Shown: positions 1 through 5,644 of the stretch, in pieces
Layout of the letters: the number at the start of each line of letters is the position of its first letter
How positions within the stretch are numbered: position 1 is the stretch's first letter
DNA from: Spirochaetales bacterium
GTDB lineage: Bacteria > Spirochaetota > Spirochaetia > Treponematales > UBA12059
NCBI GenBank assembly: GCA_016938515.1
Contig: JAFGUM010000310.1
Span: forward strand, 1 to 7,978
DNA length: 7,978 nt
Direction of reading: 5' to 3'
Notes under the pieces: model-generated
What the model was told of the DNA's origin: nothing
What the model saw: the letters and a program-made list of their open reading frames with translations, nothing else
Databases searched by the model: none
Translations under genes and position numbers: made by a program

Positions 1-1670
1 AGTGAATCGGTAACGGTACCCAGGCCTACGCACTGTATGTAGTCGCTGTTGTAGCGGGCTCCACCCCGGTAGTAATCGAGACCGCGGGCGACGCAGTCGG
101 CTATGTACAACGATAGGAACGGCGCGGGGGTGTGCTGGCCGTACAGGTCGTCGAGGTAGCCGTCTATTTGTACCTTCCAGTCTACGGCGTAGGCCATCTG
201 CGCTTCAAACGCCGTCATCACATCGTCGAGCGAAGTCATCGATGTGGCTGGTCCGGTAGATAGTCCGACTCGCTTGCCGGTTAACGGATCAACACCGTCG
301 TTGAGCGCGAGTTCTAGTAGCTTGGGGCCATTAAGGTAGCCGTGCAAGATGTAGGCTTCCTTGCCAAAACAGCCTATCTCTATGCAGCCGCTCGTGCCGC
401 CTTGCCGTGCGTCAACGAGGCTTTTACCGGAGGCCACTTGTGAAAGCGTAACCTCGTCAGCGTTGAAGAATGATGGGTAGCCCATGCCCTTGCGCGCTAC
501 GTCGCACGCTGTTTCAAGTATGCGGTCAGGGGTGCATGCGGACACCTGCAGGTTGGCCTGCGGTTGTAGAAGCCTGAGCTCGTCAAGCACTTCAAGCACG
601 AGGGTGGTAACCTCGCTGGAACCATCGCGACCGTCCGGTGTTAGGCCGCCCAGGTTAATATTGGTAAAATCGTTGTACGTGCCGGATTCCGCAGCGGTAA
701 CGCCGACTTTGGGCGGCGCCGGGGTATTGTTGACCTTTATCCAAAATGCCGCCAGCAACTCTTTTGCGCTTTCCCTCGTTAGCGTGCCGTCTTGTAGCCC
801 TTGCCGGTAGAACGGCGCGAGGTGCTGGTCAAGGTGGCCGGGGCTCATCGCGTCCCAGCCGTTTAATTCGGTTATAGTTCCCAGGTGTACGAACCAGTAC
901 GCTTGCAGCGCTTCATGGAAGCTGCGCGGTGTCTCGGCTGGTACGCGGTGGCAGATTTCGGCTATGCGGCGCAATTCCTGCGCGCGTACGGGATTGGCCT
1001 CGGTAGCCGCCATCGACAGGGCCAGCTCGGCGTGTCGCGCCGCAAAGCTGATAGCAGCGTCGCAGCTCAGCGCCATTGCTTCAAGTTCGTGTTCTTTTTC
1101 GGCGCGGCGCGGATCATCAGCCCTGAGCATGGCCTTCGATTGCTCGATATCCAGCTTGATCTGGTTGAGCCCTTTTTTGTATAGCAGACCATCGAGAGCC
1201 GTATGGCCGGCGGCGCGCTGCTCCATGAATTCTGTAAACACACCAGCCTCGTACAGCGCGAGCCACTCCTCGGGCATCGCAGAAAACGCCTTGTCGCGTA
1301 TCGACTTGCCACGCCAGTACGGGATAATGGTGGTGCGGTATGTTTCTATAGTGTCGTCATCAACGTCGTAGCTGGTCATTGGGCGAGACCGCAGCACCTG
1401 CAGATCTTCAACGCTGTGGCAGGTGAGTTCCGGGTAGGTGGGAGTTATCTTGGGGCCGCTACCGCGTTCTCCTACGATAAGGTCGTCAGCGCCGATGTAT
1501 ATGGTCTTGTTTTCGCACAGGGCTTTGAAGGCGGTCGCTCGCATAAGCGCGAGCGGTAAAGAATCCGCGTGTTCCTGGTACGCACGGGTAATTATGACGG
1601 CGCGCTCCGCGCTTACTCGCGGTTTTGTTTCAAAGCTCTGGGCTCGTAGCCTGGCGATGCGTTCGTTCAT
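1..1670 (-). CDS. hypD: Glycyl radical enzyme, probable trans-4-hydroxy-L-proline dehydratase (3' end beyond window)
   Basis: The minus frame is open from an ATG at 1670 to the left edge, giving 556 complete residues. The family is about 790 residues, so the C-terminal domain with the radical-bearing glycine is outside the window. The protein matches Clostridioides difficile HypD, as I remember it, almost without gaps. The thiyl-radical cysteine and general base lie in GGTSGCIEIGCFGKEAY as C429 and E431. F148 and H156 (FMEQRAAGH), D273 (GWDAMSPG), S329 and Y445 match the recalled HypD pocket residues F152, H160, D278, S334 and Y450 at a constant offset of 4-5. HypD dehydrates hydroxyproline to pyrroline-5-carboxylate in the cytoplasm, anaerobically. 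The start is supported by an AGGAGGG Shine-Dalgarno at 1676-1682 and a TAATG overlap with the upstream activase gene. Class assignment (glycyl radical enzyme) is nearly certain; the substrate is likely. A related hydroxyproline enzyme such as the ring-opening HplG remains the main alternative. Confidence 0.87.
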   Translation of the reverse strand, partial: MNERIARLRAQSFETKPRVSAERAVIITRAYQEHADSLPLALMRATAFKALCENKTIYIGADDLIVGERGSGPKITPTYPELTCHSVEDLQVLRSRPMTSYDVDDDTIETYRTTIIPYWRGKSIRDKAFSAMPEEWLALYEAGVFTEFMEQRAAGHTALDGLLYKKGLNQIKLDIEQSKAMLRADDPRRAEKEHELEAMALSCDAAISFAARHAELALSMAATEANPVRAQELRRIAEICHRVPAETPRSFHEALQAYWFVHLGTITELNGWDAMSPGHLDQHLAPFYRQGLQDGTLTRESAKELLAAFWIKVNNTPAPPKVGVTAAESGTYNDFTNINLGGLTPDGRDGSSEVTTLVLEVLDELRLLQPQANLQVSACTPDRILETACDVARKGMGYPSFFNADEVTLSQVASGKSLVDARQGGTSGCIEIGCFGKEAYILHGYLNGPKLLELALNDGVDPLTGKRVGLSTGPATSMTSLDDVMTAFEAQMAYAVDWKVQIDGYLDDLYGQHTPAPFLSLYIADCVARGLDYYRGGARYNSDYIQCVGLGTVTDS

Positions 1671-2590
1671 TATAGCCCTCCTGTTACAGCGTCTATGCCT
1701 TCCGCCAAAAAAATGGCGATAGCCCGATTGATCGCGGTGGCATCGGGAACCGGCGTGCTTTCGCATCTGTACGGAATACTCATTCGAGCGTACTTTGATC
1801 GGGCGGAGTCGTGATATGGAAGAATCCTTACCGGGTAGGGGGTGGATCTCCCCGACGGTTTTAGAGATACAATAAAACGCGCGGTTGCGCTAAGATTGGC
1901 TTCGTCATCGGTACATCCGGGGACAAGAGGCACGCTCACCATGACATCCGCTCCGTTATCAGCCAACACCCTGATGTTGTCATGTATGATTTTGTTAGAA
2001 ACTCCGGTCATGAGCTGATGTGTCTCGTCATTCATGTATTTCAAATCATACAAGAAGAGGTTGGTATCCTTCGATACCTCTATGATAGTATCCGTGCCGG
2101 TGAATCCGGATGTATCTATGGTAACCCTGATCCTGTGTTCTTTGAGCGCTCTCGCAGCCGCGATGACAAAAGCCGGTTGGGACAGCGGTTCGCCCCCGGA
2201 AAAGGTTACCCCGCCACACGAAGAATCGTAGAATGGCTCATCGGCCATGGTAATGCGCACAATATCGTTAACTGAATACGAATTTCCTGCGATCTCCCGC
2301 GCACCAGAGGGGCACACGTCGGCGCAGGCACCGCAGGCATTGCACAGCATTGGCTGGAAGCCGCCAACGGTGGTTGTAGCTCCAGTAGGGCAAACCCCTA
2401 CGCAGGCGCCGCAGGATACGCAGCGCTCCGGGCGGTACCGCAATTCAGGCTTAAAAGAAATGCCCTCTGGATTGTGGCACCACCAGCAGGAAAGCGGGCA
2501 GCCTTTCATGAAAACAGTCGTTCGTATGCCTGGGCCATCGTGAATGGAGTAGCGCCTGATATCGAAAACTACGCCCATATCGTCACTCAT
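1670..2590 (-). CDS. hypE: Glycyl-radical enzyme activating enzyme (radical SAM), probably HypD activase
   Basis: This 306-residue protein uses S-adenosylmethionine and a [4Fe-4S] cluster to place the glycyl radical on its partner enzyme. The N-terminus has the family signature (SIHDGPGIRTTVFMKGC), with the radical-SAM CX3CX2C motif at C31, C35 and C38 (GCPLSCWWC). A ferredoxin-like insert follows with two CX2CX2CX3CP motifs, C57/C60/C63/C67 and C83/C86/C89/C93, giving two auxiliary 4Fe-4S clusters. This is the layout of activases for the hydroxyproline, glycerol and related dehydratases, rather than the short pyruvate formate-lyase activase. The SAM-binding SGGEP motif is at 131-135. The stop codon TAA overlaps the hypD ATG by one base, and the start ATG overlaps the regulator stop by 4 nt (ATGA). 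No clear ribosome binding site precedes it, so translation is probably coupled to the regulator gene. An internal ATG at codon 5 is a possible alternative start. The name hypE rests on the neighbouring hypD. Confidence 0.9.
   Translation of the reverse strand: MSDDMGVVFDIRRYSIHDGPGIRTTVFMKGCPLSCWWCHNPEGISFKPELRYRPERCVSCGACVGVCPTGATTTVGGFQPMLCNACGACADVCPSGAREIAGNSYSVNDIVRITMADEPFYDSSCGGVTFSGGEPLSQPAFVIAAARALKEHRIRVTIDTSGFTGTDTIIEVSKDTNLFLYDLKYMNDETHQLMTGVSNKIIHDNIRVLADNGADVMVSVPLVPGCTDDEANLSATARFIVSLKPSGRSTPYPVRILPYHDSARSKYARMSIPYRCESTPVPDATAINRAIAIFLAEGIDAVTGGL
1676..1682 (-). promoter_or_regulatory. Strong Shine-Dalgarno for hypD
   Basis: On the minus strand AGGAGGG lies 5 nt before the hypD ATG, inside the last codons of the activase gene. 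It is the strongest ribosome binding site in this operon and fixes the hypD start. It would allow far more enzyme than activase to be made, which suits a catalytic activator and a bulk metabolic enzyme. Confidence 0.75.
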
Positions 2591-3297
2591 AACCGTGGTC
2601 CGAGCGCCGCCTCGCGGGCGAAGTAGTACGACATGATGTAGCGTTCCTGCACCGAGAACGACCAGTGCACGTCGCGCACAAACGTAGCTGCCTCATTGAA
2701 ATTCCGCGCTTCAAGTAACCTGGCAAGCGCTTCGTGCTCGTGTATGCTCTGCGTTTCCCACTCGCTCAGGTAGCCTTCACGACGCGGAAAATCGTACAGG
2801 CGCTCCTTGTGGATGCGAATGAGACGCCTGAGCTCGGAATTGGCGCTGTGCGAGATATAGACGTCGTGAAACGCCAGATTAGCCTCGTAGTAGTCATCAA
2901 AATTGTTGGAAGCCAGCGATGAACGCATCACGGCGTTTAGCTCAAACATCGTGCGTGTGTCATCATCAGTAAAAGTCTGTGACGCTTCAACGATCGTGGC
3001 GGCTTCCAGAGCTCCCAGAATCTGGTAGGAGTTGCGTATGGTGGCGAGGTCCAGGGGTTTGATGAGCACGCCACGGCGCGAGTGTATGGTAACAAAGCCC
3101 TCGGCTTCGAGGCGGAGCAGGGCGTCTCGCAGCGGGGTTCTGGACAGACCAAGATCGTTGCCTATGGAGTTGAGATCCAGAAAGACGCCTGGCTTCAACA
3201 ACCCGTCGTTGAGTTGCTTTTTAAGATAGGCATAGACCTGCTCGCGTAGGGGCGGGTTCTTGTCATCTAGAGTGGCCAGCGATTTTGAGGTATCCAT
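2587..3297 (-). CDS. GntR-family transcriptional regulator, FadR/FCD type
   Basis: This 236-residue protein has an N-terminal winged helix-turn-helix at about residues 15-80 (PLREQVYAYL, LGLSRTPLRDALLRLEAEGFV, SRRGVLI). The C-terminal all-helical FCD effector domain spans about 90-220. H144, H188 and H211 sit where FCD proteins usually bind a metal that helps hold a carboxylate ligand. As first gene of the operon it probably controls hypE-hypD, and hydroxyproline or a breakdown product is a plausible effector (inference). The frame is open further upstream, with TTG codons at 3354 and 3333. I chose the ATG at 3297 because the HTH domain begins shortly after it and because the operon promoter lies within 3305-3333, which would make a longer product untranscribable from that promoter. 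No Shine-Dalgarno precedes this ATG, so the message may be leaderless. Confidence 0.88.
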   Translation of the reverse strand: MDTSKSLATLDDKNPPLREQVYAYLKKQLNDGLLKPGVFLDLNSIGNDLGLSRTPLRDALLRLEAEGFVTIHSRRGVLIKPLDLATIRNSYQILGALEAATIVEASQTFTDDDTRTMFELNAVMRSSLASNNFDDYYEANLAFHDVYISHSANSELRRLIRIHKERLYDFPRREGYLSEWETQSIHEHEALARLLEARNFNEAATFVRDVHWSFSVQERYIMSYYFAREAALGPRL

Positions 3298-3304
3298 GTA
3301 TATG

Positions 3305-3333
3305 ATATTACACTGATATATCAGATGTGTCAA
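3305..3333 (-). promoter_or_regulatory. Predicted sigma-70 promoter of the gntR-hypE-hypD operon
   Basis: Read on the minus strand, a perfect -35 box TTGACA (3328-3333) is followed by a 17-nt spacer and a -10 box TAATAT (3305-3310, 4 of 6 consensus bases). Transcription would begin near 3298, about one base before the regulator's ATG at 3297, so the transcript would be leaderless or nearly so. The spacer carries a palindrome listed separately. Confidence 0.6.
3313..3324. promoter_or_regulatory. Palindrome CTGATATATCAG, likely GntR-family operator
   Basis: This is a perfect 12-bp inverted repeat lying wholly between the -35 and -10 boxes of the operon promoter. FadR-subfamily regulators bind short palindromes of this size and design, often in their own promoters, and a protein bound here would block RNA polymerase. 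The gene directly downstream encodes such a regulator, so negative autoregulation is the simplest reading. No second copy was found by eye in the divergent spacer at 4081-4259. Confidence 0.6.
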
Positions 3334-3350
3334 CGAATCTGGTGCATTCG
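3334..3350. repeat. Short inverted repeat just upstream of the -35 box
   Basis: CGAAT (3334-3338) and ATTCG (3346-3350) form 5-bp perfect arms separated by 7 nt, directly abutting the operon -35 box. It could be an auxiliary regulator site or chance; arms this short are weak evidence. Confidence 0.25.
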
Positions 3351-3366
3351 GCAATGAGATGGATAA

Positions 3367-4080
3367 CTATTTTTCCTCGTAACCAGCGGCGAAATCCTGA
3401 ACGCATACGGTTCTGTAGCGGGGATGCGTACCACAGGAGACGCCTACGACGAGAAACTTGGGGTTGAATATATTTTTGCGATGCCCCCGGGAGGCCACTC
3501 CATCGTCTACTATTAGCTGTATGACAAAATCACGGGCGCTTTTGCCACCATAGGCGATGTTTTCGCCGGCCGTGCTGATCCAGGAACCATAGCGCATGAT
3601 GCGACCGCCCATAGAGCTGGAATCCGATCCGGTGTGGCCGGTTTGCCCGGTTTTGCCCTGATCCAGCGCGTGATCCCTGGCCGCCAGGCTTAGCCCGCGG
3701 GACAGCGTCAAGGGAGGCAACGGCGCCTGTTTCTTCAGAAACGTGATGGCTTCGTCCACGGCTCGTACGCCTTCGTTGAGGACAATCCTGATCTCACCCG
3801 GTTTCTCAAGATATGCGCCCCGTATATAGCTCTTATAGTCCATGAGTATATCTATGTACGCTTCTGGCTGAGTGCGCGCCAGGTTGAGCTCGCTTACCAC
3901 TTCCAGGTCCAGCGCGGTGGCAAATGACGCGTCGTGAACGCCTTTGTTGAGCGGTACCGCTGGTGATTCCGCCGTTGCAGTCGAGGCGGGCTCTGACTGT
4001 GAATACACGGCGCCAAGAACGACGCCTGCGAGCAAAGCTAACGTGATGAGCCGGGCTGGTACAGAGTAATGTTCGCGCAT
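3367..4080 (-). CDS. Secreted CAP/SCP-domain protein
   Basis: This 237-residue protein begins with a signal peptide: R10 followed by a hydrophobic core at about 11-25, with probable cleavage near residues 25-30. A Ser/Thr/Ala/Pro-rich linker leads to a CAP (SCP/PR1/Tpx-1) domain from about residue 60. The CAP marks are NLARTQPEAY (66-75), the GHTGSDSS region with H149, AGENIAYGG with E173, and the GHRKNIFNPKFLVVGVSCG stretch with H200. H149, E173 and H200 are conserved CAP cavity residues. C216 and C226 could form a disulfide outside the cytoplasm. Bacterial CAP proteins bind ligands or the cell wall in various ways, and no catalytic role is claimed. The start has a good AAGGAG Shine-Dalgarno at 4087-4092. 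The gene lies on the same strand as the hyp operon, 69 bp upstream of the regulator ATG, with no obvious terminator between, so readthrough is possible. A functional link to hydroxyproline use is not shown. Confidence 0.85.
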   Translation of the reverse strand: MREHYSVPARLITLALLAGVVLGAVYSQSEPASTATAESPAVPLNKGVHDASFATALDLEVVSELNLARTQPEAYIDILMDYKSYIRGAYLEKPGEIRIVLNEGVRAVDEAITFLKKQAPLPPLTLSRGLSLAARDHALDQGKTGQTGHTGSDSSSMGGRIMRYGSWISTAGENIAYGGKSARDFVIQLIVDDGVASRGHRKNIFNPKFLVVGVSCGTHPRYRTVCVQDFAAGYEEK

Positions 4081-4086
4081 TCAAAA

Positions 4087-4092
4087 CTCCTT
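4087..4092 (-). promoter_or_regulatory. Shine-Dalgarno of the CAP-domain gene
   Basis: AAGGAG on the minus strand sits 6 nt before the ATG at 4080, which supports that start and the signal peptide it encodes. Confidence 0.7.
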
Positions 4093-4189
4093 GCCGATTG
4101 ATGCTGTTCTCAACTTGACGTGCTGGCGCTTCAACTATAGCGTGTAAGTCGCTCTGACGACAGTGTGACGATGCCGATCCCGTTGTTCA

Positions 4190-4219
4190 TTGACAGCGGG
4201 CTCTTGGTGCGACTATACA
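4190..4219 (+). promoter_or_regulatory. Predicted sigma-70 promoter of the transporter-peptidase operon
   Basis: A perfect -35 box TTGACA (4190-4195) and a -10 box TATACA (4214-4219, 4 of 6 consensus bases) are separated by 18 nt. Transcription would start near 4226, leaving a leader of roughly 35 nt before the ATG at 4260. Confidence 0.5.
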
Positions 4220-4259
4220 TCGCTCAGGCAATTACAACAGGTGTGGGGGCATATTCTAC

Positions 4260-4976
4260 ATGAGCGATATCCGCAATTCACCATTTTTGTTTACGGTTGG
4301 CGCTTTTGTGGCGCTGTTCGTAACTATCCAGAGCCTCGTGTTCATTGCTGGCGCGTGGAAAGAGGGCAAAAGACTCGGCCTCAGCGCCACGATAATGCGC
4401 AAGGCGTTGTCTGGAAGCGCCGTATTTTCGGTAGTGCCGTCCATAGCAATACTGCTCGCGGTGCTTACGCTCGCGGGCGCCCTGGGGCTTCCCTTGCCGT
4501 GGATACGGTTGAGCGTAGTGGGAGCTATTACGTACGAGCTTCCCGCCGCGGAAACGGCGGCGCAAGCCTTTGGCACGACGGTAAAAACATCTATCACCGA
4601 TCCAACGGTTTTTTCCGCGATAGCCTGGGCCATGTCCATTGGCTCTGTGTTCGCGATGATACTCATTATCATATTCGCCAAGAGCATTCAGTCTGGCATA
4701 CACAAGGCGCAGATCAAGGATACGGCGTGGTCCGGGCTGCTCATATCCGCGATGTTCATGGGCCTCATATCAGCGTTCCTGGGTAATGCGCTCGGCGGAG
4801 GGCTCATTTCAATACTGGCTCTGCTGAGTTCGGCGGCGGTAATGGCGCTTTTTGGCCTGGCTATAAAAAAAGCGGGCTTCAAACAACTTGAAAACTTCGC
4901 CATGCCAGTAAGCATGCTGTCTGGCATGGCTGTAGCCGCGCTCTACGCGCTCGCGACCGGGGGGGTAGCATCGTGA
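4260..4976 (+). CDS. DUF5058-family integral membrane protein, predicted transporter subunit
   Basis: This 238-residue protein has about six membrane segments, near residues 10-32, 55-78, 117-140, 157-178, 181-203 and 213-233. Recognisable family marks are NSPFLF at the N-terminus, the amphipathic stretch with M46-RKALSGSAVFSVVPSIAILL, and WIRLSVVGAITYELPAAETAA at 81-101, which puts a charged E93 next to a proline in or near the membrane. To my knowledge DUF5058 proteins have no proven function. They usually occur beside the second membrane protein found here and near amidohydrolases or M20 peptidases, so a two-subunit transporter is a reasonable inference. The upstream Shine-Dalgarno is poor (a G-run at 4245-4249, 10 nt from the ATG). 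The stop overlaps the next start by 4 nt (GTGA). Confidence 0.75.
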   Translation: MSDIRNSPFLFTVGAFVALFVTIQSLVFIAGAWKEGKRLGLSATIMRKALSGSAVFSVVPSIAILLAVLTLAGALGLPLPWIRLSVVGAITYELPAAETAAQAFGTTVKTSITDPTVFSAIAWAMSIGSVFAMILIIIFAKSIQSGIHKAQIKDTAWSGLLISAMFMGLISAFLGNALGGGLISILALLSSAAVMALFGLAIKKAGFKQLENFAMPVSMLSGMAVAALYALATGGVAS

Positions 4977-5644
4977 GTACCGGTACAACGCTCACTGAAA
5001 GCCAGTACGACATCAATATTCACCGGAACGGGCGGCTGTGGATGCTGGCGGCTATCCTCGTAACACAGGGCGTACCGCTGGCGATATCGCTGTACTTTGA
5101 CGTATGGCCACCTTTCGGAACGCTGCTCGCCGGCCTCGTGCCTACGATAATCGTCTTCTGGCCCATAGCCATAATTGAGGTGCTTACCTATACGCCGATG
5201 CTCGGTTCTGGAGGTACCTACCTGGGTTTCGTTACAGGAAACCTGAGCAACCTCAAGGTGCCTGCCGCCATTTCGGCTATGCAGCAGGCGGGGGTAGAGC
5301 CTTCCACGAAGGAAGGTGAAATCATTTCGACGCTCGCCGTAGGAGCATCTTCCCTCGTGACGAACCTTGTGCTGGTTCTCGGAGTAGTCCTGATGTCCTA
5401 CCTGTTGCCGGTACTCGAATCACCCGCACTAAAGCCAGCTTTCGCCAACCTTATGCCGTCGCTGTTCGGAGCGCTCGGTGTCGTTTTCATTTCCAGAAAC
5501 TGGAAGATATCCGTCGCGCCGCTCGTGCTCATGGCGGGGCTGTTCATCGCGGTGCCCACGCTTCCCGTGGGCATTCTTATACCTGTGGGAGCGCTCGTAT
5601 CGATAGCAGTTGCGCGACTGCTGTACAGGAAGGGGATGGTATGA
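4973..5644 (+). CDS. DUF5058-associated polytopic membrane protein, predicted second transporter subunit
   Basis: This 223-residue protein starts at a GTG that overlaps the previous stop by 4 nt, with a G-rich stretch (4959-4965) a few bases upstream serving as ribosome binding site. It has about five or six hydrophobic segments, near 22-42, 50-71, 118-143, 160-175 and 180-213. Between the second and third lies a glycine-rich, mostly uncharged stretch (residues 69-100: E69, YTPMLGSGG, TYLGFVTGNLSNLKVP) that looks like a conserved functional loop or re-entrant segment. I recognise this arrangement as the regular companion of DUF5058 proteins, but I know of no assigned function. Strict translational overlap with both neighbours suggests the two membrane proteins form one complex and that the downstream peptidase acts on its cargo. 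No ATP-binding protein or periplasmic binding protein is encoded nearby, which argues for secondary transport rather than an ABC system. Confidence 0.7.
   Translation: MSTGTTLTESQYDINIHRNGRLWMLAAILVTQGVPLAISLYFDVWPPFGTLLAGLVPTIIVFWPIAIIEVLTYTPMLGSGGTYLGFVTGNLSNLKVPAAISAMQQAGVEPSTKEGEIISTLAVGASSLVTNLVLVLGVVLMSYLLPVLESPALKPAFANLMPSLFGALGVVFISRNWKISVAPLVLMAGLFIAVPTLPVGILIPVGALVSIAVARLLYRKGMV
5553..5573 (+). repeat. GC-rich stem-loop inside the second membrane-protein gene
   Basis: TGCCCACG (5553-5560) and CGTGGGCA (5566-5573) form a perfect 8-bp stem with a 5-nt loop, followed by TTCTTAT. It resembles a weak intrinsic terminator or an mRNA structure upstream of the peptidase start, but the T-run is poor. 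It may only reflect the codons for VPTLPVG. Confidence 0.35.

Larger units (their letters stand above)
4081..4259. other. Divergent intergenic region
   Basis: This 179-bp spacer separates the minus-strand CAP gene from the plus-strand transporter-peptidase operon. It must carry control signals for both. A good plus-strand promoter candidate is annotated at 4190-4219. For the CAP gene I saw only the Shine-Dalgarno and no convincing promoter. A GTCG/CGAC pair at 4148-4161 is the only small inverted repeat that stood out, and it is weak. Confidence 0.6.

Noticed and set aside
484..1371. Plus-strand open frames opposite the glycyl radical enzyme gene
   Set aside because: They lie antisense to a continuous, strongly conserved minus-strand coding frame and have low-complexity Ser/Arg/Ala-rich products with no family resemblance.
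1..1670. Pyruvate formate-lyase identity for the large minus-strand enzyme
   Set aside because: Pyruvate formate-lyase has adjacent catalytic cysteines and a different core. This protein has the single-cysteine GCIE motif of dehydratase-type enzymes, and its activase has the ferredoxin insert that the pyruvate formate-lyase activase lacks.
3298..3354. Longer regulator product starting at an upstream TTG
   Set aside because: The 19 extra residues precede the HTH domain without homology, are encoded across the predicted promoter and palindrome, and no Shine-Dalgarno supports the TTG.
4115..4139. Possible plus-strand promoter TTGACG ... TATAGC
   Set aside because: The spacing of about 15 nt is too short and the -10 match is poor. 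The candidate at 4190-4219 is clearly better.
4190..4786. A 198-codon plus-strand open frame beginning in the divergent spacer
   Set aside because: It is a shifted-frame shadow of the DUF5058 gene. Its product is rich in Arg, Gly and His with no membrane segments or motifs.
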